From Terriglobia bacterium (GTDB taxonomy: Bacteria > Acidobacteriota > Terriglobia > Bryobacterales > Bryobacteraceae), in the NCBI GenBank assembly GCA_025363475.1, contig JANYDS010000018.1:1-64000 (forward strand): DNA of 64,000 nt, in the 5' to 3' direction. Positions 56,192-64,000 of the stretch are shown here, piece by piece. The notes under the pieces are model-generated. The model had not been told where the DNA came from and did no database searches. It saw nothing but the letters and a program-made list of their open reading frames with translations. The first letter of the stretch is position 1. Every line of letters starts with the position of its first letter. The position numbers and the translations under genes were made by a program.

Positions 56192-57649
56192 ATGCTGGAC
56201 ATCAGGCCCTATCTCGACAGCGAGTCCGATGTTTCTCTCTACCGTCAGCTCGGGTTGTACTTGCAAAACCTGATTGAAGACGGCCAGCTTCTGCCCGGCT
56301 TTCGGCTCCCCCCAACGCGTGAACTGGCGGCCAAAACAGGCGTCAACCGGACGACCGTTTCAGCGGCCTACGAAATGCTGGAATCGGCGGGCTTGATTCG
56401 CGGCGAAGTCGGGCGCGGAAGTTATGTTTGCGGCACCGGGGAGCGGGCCGAAACCGTGAATTGGGGTCGCGCGCTCACCGCCTCGGTCTCCACTCGTGCT
56501 GGAAGTCCGGCAGCGGGCGTCATCAACTTCACCAGCGCCAGTCCGTCAGACAGGCTTTTCCCGGTGGAAGAGTTTCGCGAATCGTGCCGGGAGGTTCTTG
56601 AAAGCCGCAACCTCAAAACGCTGATGCAACTGGGTTCTCCTGGCGGCTATGAACCCCTGCGTCGTTTTTTGTTCGACCGCGCAGTTGAGCAAGGCGTCGC
56701 CCGCCCGACAGACGATATTCTGATCACCAATGGTTGTCAGCAGGCACTCGATCTTCTGCGCCGCGCCCTGGTCCGGGCAGGCGACAAAGTGGCGATTGAA
56801 GAGCCCGTTTATCCTGGCCTGAAGAACCTGTTTCTGGAAGCAGGCGCTGAACTAATCGGCGTTGCCGTGGGCGCTGAGGGCATGGAACTGCCCTCGCTGC
56901 AGCGGGCCCTCGACGCCGGCGCGAAGGTGGTCATCGTAACGCCTTCATTCCAGAACCCAACTGGCACCACCATTCCCGAAGCAACCCGTACGAACCTCTG
57001 CGCCATGGTGAGACACGCCGGGGCAGTGCTGATTGAGAACGACATCTACAGCGAGCTTGCCTATTCCGGCACAGCCAATACGCGCCTCAAACACACCGAC
57101 CAGAACGTGATTCTGCTCGGGAGTTTCTCAAAGATCGCCTTCCCTGGTATCCGTGTCGGCTGGATCATCGCTCCACGCCCGGTGATTGCCCGAGCCACAG
57201 AACTAAAACAACTCGCCGACCTGCATACGGACCATTTATCGCAGGCATTTCTGCTGAACTTCGCGGAATCGGGCAAGCTCGGAAGGCATCGCGAAGTGGT
57301 GATTGCTGCGGCGAAAGACAAACTGCGCGCTCTCGAACAATCCTGCCGACGTCACCTTGCAGACTGCGTGTGGACCCTGCCTGCAGGCGGCATGAATATC
57401 TGGGTTACTCTGCCGGCAGGCATTGATTCCATGGCGTTGCGCGGCCTTGCCCAACAGGCCGGAATCGACTACCTTCCCGGCCGTTATTTTTCCATTTCGC
57501 GCCCGCTCGACTCTGGTCTGCGCCTGAGTTTCGCCGGGCTGGAACCCAATGAAATCCGCCGGGGCATTGAAATCCTCGGCAGTTTAGTCCGCAGCGCAAC
57601 CGGCGCGCGGGATGAGCGGGATTCACGTCCCGTACTGGCTTTAGTTTAA
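56192..57649 (+). CDS. pdxR: MocR-type regulator PdxR (GntR DNA-binding plus aminotransferase domain)
   Basis: The product has 485 residues. The GntR winged helix (residues about 10-80) reads [50 protein letters not shown] class I aminotransferase domain (about 120-465) has [38 protein letters not shown] and the PLP lysine in [17 protein letters not shown]. In Gram-positive bacteria PdxR activates pdxST when PLP is low. Here it lies 16 bases upstream of pdxS in the same direction, rather than divergent, so it is probably the first gene of the operon it controls. Confidence 0.9.
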   Translation: MLDIRPYLDSESDVSLYRQLGLYLQNLIEDGQLLPGFRLPPTRELAAKTGVNRTTVSAAYEMLESAGLIRGEVGRGSYVCGTGERAETVNWGRALTASVSTRAGSPAAGVINFTSASPSDRLFPVEEFRESCREVLESRNLKTLMQLGSPGGYEPLRRFLFDRAVEQGVARPTDDILITNGCQQALDLLRRALVRAGDKVAIEEPVYPGLKNLFLEAGAELIGVAVGAEGMELPSLQRALDAGAKVVIVTPSFQNPTGTTIPEATRTNLCAMVRHAGAVLIENDIYSELAYSGTANTRLKHTDQNVILLGSFSKIAFPGIRVGWIIAPRPVIARATELKQLADLHTDHLSQAFLLNFAESGKLGRHREVVIAAAKDKLRALEQSCRRHLADCVWTLPAGGMNIWVTLPAGIDSMALRGLAQQAGIDYLPGRYFSISRPLDSGLRLSFAGLEPNEIRRGIEILGSLVRSATGARDERDSRPVLALV

Positions 57650-57665
57650 TTTTTGGAGAGAACAG

Positions 57666-58553
<888 letters not shown>

Positions 58554-58554
58554 T

Positions 58555-59148
58555 TTGGCTGGTCCCAAAGTGGGAGTGCTCGCGCTCCAGGGCGATTTCG
58601 AGAGGCATGTTCATGCTCTCGAAATCGCGGGAGCGTGCGCCGTCGAGGTGCGCACTGCGGCAGAGATGCAACAGTGCGACGACCTTGTAATCCCCGGTGG
58701 CGAGAGCACCACCATGCTCAAACTACTGAACCTGATGGACCTCAAAGAACCGCTTCGCGAGTACCTCGGATTGAAATCTGTATTTGGCACCTGCGCAGGG
58801 GCCATTTTGATGGCGAAGGAAGTCCTCAACCCCGCGCAGGAATGCTTCGGTGCAATGGATTTGACCGTGGAACGCAACGGCTATGGCCGCCAGGTGGATA
58901 GCCGCGTGGTGCAACTCTCTCCGTCCGCATCGTTCACTGAACGCATGGGCGAAGGCGCCCTTGAAGCCGTCTTCATCCGCGCCCCTATCGTCAGGCGCGC
59001 CGGAGCCGCGGCAACGGTTCTGGCAGAATATGAAGGTAACCCCGTGCTGCTGGAACAAGGCAGGCACATGGTGGCAACATTTCATCCTGAGTTAACGGAC
59101 TTAACGAAAGATACACGGGTACATAAGTTATTTCTGACCAAACTATAA
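58555..59148 (+). CDS. pdxT: PLP synthase glutaminase PdxT
   Basis: The product has 197 residues. The start is TTG at 58555, one base beyond the pdxS stop, giving M-A-G-P-K-V-G-V-L-A; no ATG lies nearby in frame. Catalytic triad: Cys80 in FGTCAGAILMA, His177 and Glu179 in TFHPELT. IPGGESTTMLKL is the standard loop. It hydrolyses glutamine and channels ammonia to PdxS. The stop is TAA (59146-59148), overlapping the presumed start site of the following phosphatase. Confidence 0.95.
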   Translation: MAGPKVGVLALQGDFERHVHALEIAGACAVEVRTAAEMQQCDDLVIPGGESTTMLKLLNLMDLKEPLREYLGLKSVFGTCAGAILMAKEVLNPAQECFGAMDLTVERNGYGRQVDSRVVQLSPSASFTERMGEGALEAVFIRAPIVRRAGAAATVLAEYEGNPVLLEQGRHMVATFHPELTDLTKDTRVHKLFLTKL

Positions 59149-59543
59149 AACAGGTTCTCTTTGTCTGCATCGGGAATACCTGCCGCAGCCCTATGGCGGA
59201 AGGCTTTGCCAACCACTATGGCAGTGACGTCCTGTGCGCACGCAGCGCCGGTATTGCCCCTGTTCCCAAGGTGATCCAGCCCACCGTCGTGGCCATGGCT
59301 GAGAAGAACATCGACATTTCCATGCATGTGCCACGGTTCTACGACCCGCTTTCCGCGAATCGGTACGATCTGGTGGTCAACATGTCGGGCTACAAACTCC
59401 CCGGCGCACAGCCAAAGAATTTTCAGGACTGGGTTGTGACCGATCCGTACCAGGAATCCAAAGCCGTATATCGGACAGTGCGGGACGATCTGGAGCACAG
59501 GGTAATGATGCTGATTTTGCAGTTTCGGCGCAACAGCAAGTAG
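59145..59543 (+). CDS. Low-molecular-weight tyrosine phosphatase/ArsC-like protein, start codon lost
   Basis: The frame is open from 59127 to 59543. The P-loop [10 protein letters not shown] at 59160-59189 (catalytic Cys, then Arg five residues later) and V-V-T-D-P-Y-Q-E (general-acid Asp) show a complete LMW-PTP. No ATG, GTG or TTG lies upstream of the P-loop; the first ATG (59193) falls after it and would delete the active site. ATA at 59145-59147 overlaps the pdxT stop (ATAA); an ATG there would give the usual ATGA overlap and the start M-K-Q-V-L-F-V-C. Start coordinates assume ATA. May be silent or poorly translated. Confidence 0.75.
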   Translation: MKQVLFVCIGNTCRSPMAEGFANHYGSDVLCARSAGIAPVPKVIQPTVVAMAEKNIDISMHVPRFYDPLSANRYDLVVNMSGYKLPGAQPKNFQDWVVTDPYQESKAVYRTVRDDLEHRVMMLILQFRRNSK

Positions 59544-59574
59544 TATCTTTGAAAAAGTAGTAACCTTTGAAATC

Positions 59575-59889
59575 ATGAAACTTCGACAAATTATCCCCGC
59601 GCTGCTTCTCGCCGTTTCGCTCTATGCGGCACCCCAGTCGGCACCGAAAGCGCCTGGCAAAATGGTTGCCGAGGCCAAAGCGGCAGTGCCTTCAGCAGGC
59701 GCATTGCTTGACCTTAATTCCGCTTCAGCCTCTGATCTGGATGCCCTGCCCGGTATCGGCAAGGCTTACAGTGCAAGGATCATCGCGGGCCGTCCCTACC
59801 GTGCGAAGAATGAACTTCTCGACAAGAAGATCGTTCCCGCTGCCACCTGCGCGAAGATCAAAGATCTGGTCATAGCAAAACAGAAATAG
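59575..59889 (+). CDS. Exported ComEA-like helix-hairpin-helix protein
   Basis: The product has 104 residues with signal [20 protein letters not shown]. One HhH domain at about residues 43-100: [44 protein letters not shown], with the L-P-G-I-G-x-x-x-A-x-x-I hairpin that grips the DNA backbone. ComEA proteins capture DNA for uptake, but the competence role of this short exported form, common in acidobacteria, is not established. No com genes are adjacent. It is 31 bases after the phosphatase. Confidence 0.82.
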   Translation: MKLRQIIPALLLAVSLYAAPQSAPKAPGKMVAEAKAAVPSAGALLDLNSASASDLDALPGIGKAYSARIIAGRPYRAKNELLDKKIVPAATCAKIKDLVIAKQK

Positions 59890-59918
59890 CACTGCTCCAG
59901 TGGCATCCAGCGGCGTTC

Positions 59919-59935
59919 GCCGGTGAGAAACCGGC
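59919..59935 (+). terminator. Hairpin after the HhH gene
   Basis: GCCGGT (59919-59924) and ACCGGC (59930-59935) form a six-pair stem around a five-base loop, in the 97-base gap before the small membrane gene. No T tract follows, so it may be a Rho-linked or stabilising element. Confidence 0.35.
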
Positions 59936-59986
59936 GTTGGCCGAAAAGCCCGTGAGTTCCCTGCCCCGAAACCCTACCATCGGGTC

Positions 59987-60172
59987 ATGAGAGTTTATTA
60001 CCCCGGACGGAATGTGATCCCGATGATGCTGGTTCTTTCTGCGCTGGCCATCCTGGTGGGAGACTTCAATCTGGTTTCCGTCTCACGCCTCACCCCCTTC
60101 TGGCCCGTGGCCCTGATTGCCGCCGGCGTAGAAGAACTCTGGTTCTGGTCCTTCAACGGCCAAAGGAACTGA
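59987..60172 (+). CDS. Small two-span membrane protein (LiaI-like)
   Basis: The product has 61 residues with two hydrophobic stretches (IPMMLVLSALAILVGDF, PFWPVALIAAGVEELWFW). F-W-P-(V/L)-x-L-I-x-x-G is the motif found in the LiaI-LiaF-like transmembrane region of envelope-stress proteins; the next gene carries it twice (YWPLALVVYG, LWPLLLVAGG). The ATG is followed 2 bases after its stop by that gene, so the two are surely co-transcribed. Confidence 0.65.
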   Translation: MRVYYPGRNVIPMMLVLSALAILVGDFNLVSVSRLTPFWPVALIAAGVEELWFWSFNGQRN

Positions 60173-60174
60173 CT

Positions 60175-60987
60175 ATGGAACGTCTGCCCAAAGGAAGTTT
60201 GTTCGCGGTAGCGCTGATCGTCGCGGGCAGTTTTCTTTTTCTCGACAATCTGGCGCTGCTGCCCTTTGACAACATCGGCGCATACTGGCCGCTGGCGCTC
60301 GTGGTCTATGGCCTGGGCCGCATGTACGATCATCACGACCCGCGCAGCATCGTATGGTCAGCCGCGATTGCCGTCGCCGGCGGGCTGCTGGTGCTGGGCA
60401 ATCTCGGCTATCTGCGTCTGACAGTGGGTGCGCTCTGGCCCCTGCTGCTGGTAGCGGGGGGCGTAATGAAGCTGGTTGACAGGGGACGCTGGCGCAACCA
60501 TTCCGCAGTCTGGAATGAGCGGTTTGAAAGCAAGTGGAAACGCAAACAACAGCGCTGGGAGCAGCGCCGGGAAGAACGCTGGGACCGCAACTGGTACCGC
60601 AAGTACACCGCCGAAGAAGCACCCACTCCCATAAACGGGAGCAAGCTCAATGAAGTCGCCGTCTTCTATTCCATCAACAAGCGTCTGGAGACGCAGGATT
60701 TTGTTGGGGGCGAACTGGTCGCCGTTTTCGGCAGCGTGGAAATTGATTTGACCGGCGCGCAGATCGCAGGCACCGGGACCGAGCGCCGCGCCGAACTCGA
60801 AGCCAGTGCCGTCTTTGGCTCTGTCGAAGTTATGGTGCCCCGCAACTGGAAAGTGCTTAATAGCGGTACGGGTGTGTTCGGTTCTTATGAAGACCGCACC
60901 ATTCTGCGGCCCCTGCCTGGAGAAGACACCGCAATGCTCGTGTTGAACGGTGGCGCTGTATTCGGCTCCGTCATTATTCGCAATTAG
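60175..60987 (+). CDS. LiaF-like membrane protein with tail of cell-envelope-stress type
   Basis: The product has 270 residues. Four spans in the first 105 residues with the LiaF-type F/Y-W-P-L-x-L-x-x-x-G motif twice; a very basic, Trp/Arg-rich linker (about 107-150: KWKRKQQRWEQRREERWDRNW) that likely lies on the membrane face; then a C-terminal beta-solenoid-like domain (about 160-270) with a four-fold V-F-G-S-(V/Y) repeat (LVAVFGSVEIDL, SAVFGSVEVMV, GVFGSYEDR, GAVFGSVIIRN). In Firmicutes LiaF holds the LiaSR sensor in check; here a LytS/LytTR pair follows, so a similar inhibitory role is inferred. Confidence 0.75.
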   Translation: MERLPKGSLFAVALIVAGSFLFLDNLALLPFDNIGAYWPLALVVYGLGRMYDHHDPRSIVWSAAIAVAGGLLVLGNLGYLRLTVGALWPLLLVAGGVMKLVDRGRWRNHSAVWNERFESKWKRKQQRWEQRREERWDRNWYRKYTAEEAPTPINGSKLNEVAVFYSINKRLETQDFVGGELVAVFGSVEIDLTGAQIAGTGTERRAELEASAVFGSVEVMVPRNWKVLNSGTGVFGSYEDRTILRPLPGEDTAMLVLNGGAVFGSVIIRN

Positions 60988-60993
60988 AATCGA

Positions 60994-62022
60994 ATGCATC
61001 CTCTCTTCCGCAACTGGCGATTCTTTCTACTTTACCTCGCGGGGTGGTGCCTGATGGGAGCCATTCTGGGGTTGCTGATCAGCGCTACCGGCAACCTGAC
61101 GATGGCCGAAACAGCAGCCATCACGGGGCCCGTGACGCTGGTGCTCGCGTTCATGTGTCTTTCGCCCTGGTATACCTGCCGTTTTCTTCCGGTACGGGGC
61201 ATGAAGCCGGGAGGCTTTGTGTTGCAGCACCTCGCCGCTTCCGTGGTAGTTGCAGGGGGTGTTCTGTTAGTCGCGAGGTTGGTGGCATGGGCGTTTTCAG
61301 AAATTCTGCCCGGCCTTGATGACCGCTTTCGAGGGTCAGCACCCGTGCTCACCGCAATGGTGACCATGATTTATCTGCTCTCGATTGCCCTGCACTACGT
61401 CGTGATCGAAGCGCAGGGTTCGCGCCGCAGCGAGTTGCTGGCCCGCGAAGCCCAGCTGAAGGCCCTTAAGGCGCAAGTGAATCCGCACTTCCTGTTCAAC
61501 AGTCTGAATTCCATCAGCGCCCTCACTGCGGTGGACGCGGGACGTGCCCGCGACATGTGTATCCGGCTGGCGGATTTTCTGCGGACCTCGTTGCGTCTGG
61601 GCGAGCGGGGGTCCATTCCTTTTCGCGAAGAGATGGAGCTGACGCGCATGTATCTGGATGTGGAACAGGTACGCTTCGGCGTACGTTTGCGCCTTTCAGA
61701 AGACATCAGCGAGGCTTGCTACCAATGCGAAGTGCCCGCGCTGCTGATTCAGCCTCTGGTCGAAAATGCCGTGAAGCACGGCATTGCGCTCATTGATGAA
61801 GGGGGTGAGATTGCCCTGCGCGGCTGGCGGAAACAGGATGTACTGATGTTTTCCATCACCAATCCGTTCGACCCGGATGCGCCTTCCAGCCGCAACGGAA
61901 TCGGTCTCGAAAATGTTCGTCAGCGGATGGAAGCGCGTTACGGAAGTGCAGCGCGAATGGAAATAGAAACGGAGACCAGGCAGTTTCGCGTGACGCTCCA
62001 ACTGCCGGTGAGGACAGCATGA
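60994..62022 (+). CDS. LytS/YehU-type sensor histidine kinase
   Basis: The product has 342 residues. Four membrane spans in residues 10-140, then the His_kinase module: QLKALKAQVNPHFLFNSLNSISAL with phospho-His165, and the ATPase domain with VPALLIQPLVENAVKHGI and GIGLENVRQRMEARYG. No periplasmic sensor domain is large enough to bind a ligand directly, so the signal may come through the LiaF-like protein encoded 6 bases upstream. The stop overlaps the response regulator ATG (ATGA). Confidence 0.88.
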   Translation: MHPLFRNWRFFLLYLAGWCLMGAILGLLISATGNLTMAETAAITGPVTLVLAFMCLSPWYTCRFLPVRGMKPGGFVLQHLAASVVVAGGVLLVARLVAWAFSEILPGLDDRFRGSAPVLTAMVTMIYLLSIALHYVVIEAQGSRRSELLAREAQLKALKAQVNPHFLFNSLNSISALTAVDAGRARDMCIRLADFLRTSLRLGERGSIPFREEMELTRMYLDVEQVRFGVRLRLSEDISEACYQCEVPALLIQPLVENAVKHGIALIDEGGEIALRGWRKQDVLMFSITNPFDPDAPSSRNGIGLENVRQRMEARYGSAARMEIETETRQFRVTLQLPVRTA

Positions 62023-62774
62023 GAGCAATCATTGCCGACGATGAAGAACTGGCCCGGCGCGTGTTGCGCGAGTATCTGAATGCGCACTCTGATATCGAAA
62101 TTGTTGCGGAATGTGCGAATGGTTTCGAAGCAGTCAAAATGGTGACAGAATGTCGTCCGGACGTGCTGTTTCTTGATGTTCAGATGCCGAAGCTCGATGG
62201 GTTTGAGGTGCTGGAACTGACCGGTACCGAAACCGCTGTGGTTTTCGTCACCGCGTTCGATCAATACGCGATGAGAGCCTTTGACGCGGCTGCGGTGGAT
62301 TATTTACTTAAGCCGTTCAGCGCAACCAGGCTGGGTGAATCGCTGGAGCGGTTGCGGCGTCGCGTGATTCTGAAAGCCCCGGGCCGGTCTGTTACAGAGG
62401 CCGTCGAACTGGGAAATGCGGCGCGTGTTCCCGGCGAATTTCTGACACGGATTGTAGTCAAGGACGGGGCGACGGTTCATGTGATCCCATCAACCCGCCT
62501 CGACTATGCCGAAGCGCAGGACGATTATGTTTCATTGCGCAGCGAAGGCAAAACCTGGCTGAAGCAACAGACAATTACGAGCCTCGAAGCCGCCCTTGAT
62601 CCGCAGCGTTTTCTGAGGCTGCACCGGTCATACCTGGTGAATGTGGACCGGGTAGCGAGGCTGGAACCAAACACCAAAGACACCTGGATTGCAGTGTTGG
62701 CAGATAATTCGCGGATTCCGGTAAGCCGCAGCGGCTATTCGCGTTTCACAACGCTGGCAGGAAGCCGCAGATAA
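62019..62774 (+). CDS. LytTR-family response regulator
   Basis: The product has 251 residues. Receiver domain (1-120): IIADDEELARRVLREYL, phospho-acceptor Asp53 (VLFLDVQMPKLDG), switch Thr/Lys in VFVTAFDQYAMRAFDAAAVDYLLKPF. The LytTR DNA-binding domain (about 145-245) has IPSTRLDYAEAQDDYVSLRSEGKTWL and RFLRLHRSYLVNVDRVARLEPN. It is the cognate partner of the overlapping kinase. The target promoters are not visible; the adjacent 59987-60987 genes are plausible. Confidence 0.9.
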   Translation: MRAIIADDEELARRVLREYLNAHSDIEIVAECANGFEAVKMVTECRPDVLFLDVQMPKLDGFEVLELTGTETAVVFVTAFDQYAMRAFDAAAVDYLLKPFSATRLGESLERLRRRVILKAPGRSVTEAVELGNAARVPGEFLTRIVVKDGATVHVIPSTRLDYAEAQDDYVSLRSEGKTWLKQQTITSLEAALDPQRFLRLHRSYLVNVDRVARLEPNTKDTWIAVLADNSRIPVSRSGYSRFTTLAGSRR

Positions 62775-62777
62775 ATG

Positions 62778-62793
62778 GAGGGCGGCCGCCCTC
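62778..62793 (+). terminator. Perfect palindrome after the response regulator
   Basis: GAGGGCGGCCGCCCTC is a perfect 16-base palindrome starting 3 bases after the response regulator stop; as RNA it folds into a 6-pair stem with a GGCC loop. No T tract follows. It probably helps end the 59987-62774 transcript, but could also be a binding site. Confidence 0.45.
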
Positions 62794-62837
62794 GTCCGCA
62801 TCCGGTCCCCTGACCGGGTTCATGATACGCTCGAAAA

Positions 62838-63170
62838 ATGAAGATTCTCGGAGCATTTTTTCTTTCCGCAGTAATGGCTCTGGCCGCCGACATCACGGGG
62901 ACGTGGACGGCGAATGTGGTGTTGTCCGCCGGCAGCGGCAGTCCAAAACTGGAATTCAAGCAGACCGGTGAAACGTTGACCGGTACCTACCACGGGCAGT
63001 TTGGCGATGCCGCAATTAAAGGAACCGTCAAGGGCGATAAGGTTGAGTTTTCGTTCGGCACCGACCAGGCTGCCGCGAAATATATCGGCACCGTGAACGG
63101 CAAAAAGATGGTGGGAACCGTCGAATACGGCGAACTCGGTTCCGGCACTTTCGACGCGACTAAAGATTAA
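62838..63170 (+). CDS. Small secreted beta-rich protein, paralogue of 4399-4746
   Basis: The product has 110 residues with signal MKILGAFFLSAVMALA. Mature start A-D-I-T-G-T-W, then LEFKQTGETLTGTYHGQFGDAAIKGTVKGDKVEFSF and KKMVGTVEYGELGSGTFDA: the same strand order and G-T turns as the protein at 4.4 kb. Both resemble a small eight-strand barrel. The two genes are 58 kb apart with different neighbours, so this is dispersal, not tandem duplication. Function unknown. It is tail-to-tail with fabH. Confidence 0.75.
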   Translation: MKILGAFFLSAVMALAADITGTWTANVVLSAGSGSPKLEFKQTGETLTGTYHGQFGDAAIKGTVKGDKVEFSFGTDQAAAKYIGTVNGKKMVGTVEYGELGSGTFDATKD

Positions 63171-63171
63171 C

Positions 63172-64000
63172 TTAGAACGCCCAGCGCCAGAGCGATGCGC
63201 CCACGGTGTAACCAGCTCCAACAGCAGCCATCAAAACCAAGTCGCCTTTTTTCAAACGGCCTTCTGTAATCGCATCGCGCGTAGCCAGCGGAATCGTACC
63301 CGCCGTCGTATTGCCGTAATGGCCAATGTTCATCATCACTTTGGACATCGGCAAACCCAGACGTTCCGCCGTAGCTTCAATAATCCGGCGGTTCGCCTGG
63401 TGCGGAATCAGAATGCTGATATCTTCCGCAGTCAGATTATTGCGCCGCAGCAGTTCGCCACAAACCTGCTGCATCTTGAGCACCGCATACTTGAAAACCT
63501 GCTGGCCTTCCTGATGAACGTAGTGCTGTTTATCGGCCACGGTCTGAGCAGTTGCAGGCATCCGACTGCCGCCCGCCGGCATGCGCAGGAACTGACCCCC
63601 GGAACCATCGATCTCACCAATGAAATCGACAAAACCCAGACCCTGTTCCGTTTCCTCGTCGGTTGTAGTTTCGATCAAAAAAGCACCCGCGCCATCACCA
63701 AAAAGAACGCAGGTAGTGCGATCTTCATAGTTGATGATGCGGCTCATGGTATCAGCACCAATAACCAGAACTTTCTTATGCGTTCCGGCTGCAATGAAAT
63801 TCGCCGCAGTGACAATGCCGTAGACGAAGCCGCTGCACGCCGCAACCAGATCGAAACCCCAGGCCTTGTTAGCCCCCAGATTGTGCTGGACGAGGCATGC
63901 GGTCGCCGGAAACAACATATCCGGAGTCACAGTGCAAACCAGAATGGCATCAAGTTCGGTGGCATCAATTCCACGGCTCTGCAGCGCGGCACGTGCCGCA
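63172..64000 (-). CDS. fabH: 3-oxoacyl-ACP synthase III FabH, 3' part (start outside window)
   Basis: The visible 276 codons run in frame to the window edge and begin inside the protein (AARAALQSRGIDATELDAIL). Catalytic Cys in DLVAACSGFVYGI, His in LIPHQANRRIIEAT, Asn in IGHYGNTTAGTIP, all present. It starts fatty acid chains by joining acetyl- or acyl-CoA with malonyl-ACP. About 50 N-terminal residues are missing here only because of the window edge. fabD is 25 kb away, so the fab genes are dispersed. Confidence 0.93.
   Translation of the reverse strand, partial: AARAALQSRGIDATELDAILVCTVTPDMLFPATACLVQHNLGANKAWGFDLVAACSGFVYGIVTAANFIAAGTHKKVLVIGADTMSRIINYEDRTTCVLFGDGAGAFLIETTTDEETEQGLGFVDFIGEIDGSGGQFLRMPAGGSRMPATAQTVADKQHYVHQEGQQVFKYAVLKMQQVCGELLRRNNLTAEDISILIPHQANRRIIEATAERLGLPMSKVMMNIGHYGNTTAGTIPLATRDAITEGRLKKGDLVLMAAVGAGYTVGASLWRWAF

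Overview
The window is about 64 kb of bacterial chromosome, gene dense and with no gap over 300 bases. It most likely comes from an acidobacterium of the Bryobacterales/Solibacter type. This rests on protein families typical of that lineage: a TIGR03437 C-terminal domain on an exported protein at 25.1 kb, a degraded TIGR03435 gene at 51.3 kb, the exported 'PDLQGFWTN' family at 29.1 kb, a multicopy 'NAFQHGL' family gene at 23.6 kb and a glycine-rich TonB at 50.1 kb. The assignment is inference; no rRNA or marker phylogeny was available. I saw no rRNA, tRNA, CRISPR array, insertion sequence or prophage.

Layout. 0-2.4 kb: remnant of a ParD/ParE-like toxin-antitoxin pair, a lipoprotein and a secreted HExxH protease-like protein. 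2.4-4.7 kb: small basic protein, exported PrxQ-type peroxiredoxin, ECF sigma factor and overlapping membrane anti-sigma. 4.8-9.0 kb: HEAT-repeat protein and MtaB (coupled), then HemX/CcsA-like protein and HemA (coupled). 9.1-10.4 kb: broken DUF433/DUF5615 module and an orphan YefM-like antitoxin. 10.4-17.8 kb: aldo/keto reductase, PH-domain protein, SerC, OPT transporter, YqeY, SerA. 17.8-23.6 kb: DJ-1/PfpI protein and a tightly overlapping trio of aminotransferase, FAD/Fe-S 2-hydroxyacid dehydrogenase and MatC-like carrier. 23.6-25.0 kb: NAFQHGL-family gene abutting an alkylsulfatase pseudogene.

25-45.7 kb: exported TIGR03437 protein, MaeB malic enzyme, TMTC-like TPR membrane protein, S9 and M23 peptidases (coupled), a candidate two-gene toxin-antitoxin-like module with an operator-like inverted repeat (36.0-36.5 kb), MEMO1-like protein, FabD, DUF4159 protein, a polytopic membrane protein, and phosphoketolase plus acetate kinase (coupled). 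45.7-56.1 kb: frameshifted methyltransferase, M28 peptidase and DsbA-like protein (coupled), TonB, TIGR03435 pseudogene, IorB/IorA molybdenum hydroxylase, exported double RidA-like protein with a DUF1801 remnant. 56.2-59.5 kb: pdxR-pdxS-pdxT followed by a phosphatase gene that appears to have lost its start codon. 59.6-64 kb: ComEA-like HhH protein, LiaF-like membrane proteins with a LytS/LytTR two-component pair, a secreted beta protein paralogous to one at 4.4 kb, and the 3' part of fabH.

Themes. Many neighbours overlap by 1-4 bases, implying translational coupling. Serine synthesis (serA, serC), vitamin B6 synthesis (pdxST) and heme synthesis (hemA) are present, and Xfp-AckA gives an acetyl-phosphate/ATP route. 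A striking share of accessory genes is decayed: three toxin-antitoxin loci where the antitoxin survives and the toxin is cut, stopped or missing, plus an alkylsulfatase, a methyltransferase, a TIGR03435 protein, a DUF1801 protein and a start-less phosphatase. Some frameshifts could be assembly errors, so read-level checks matter.
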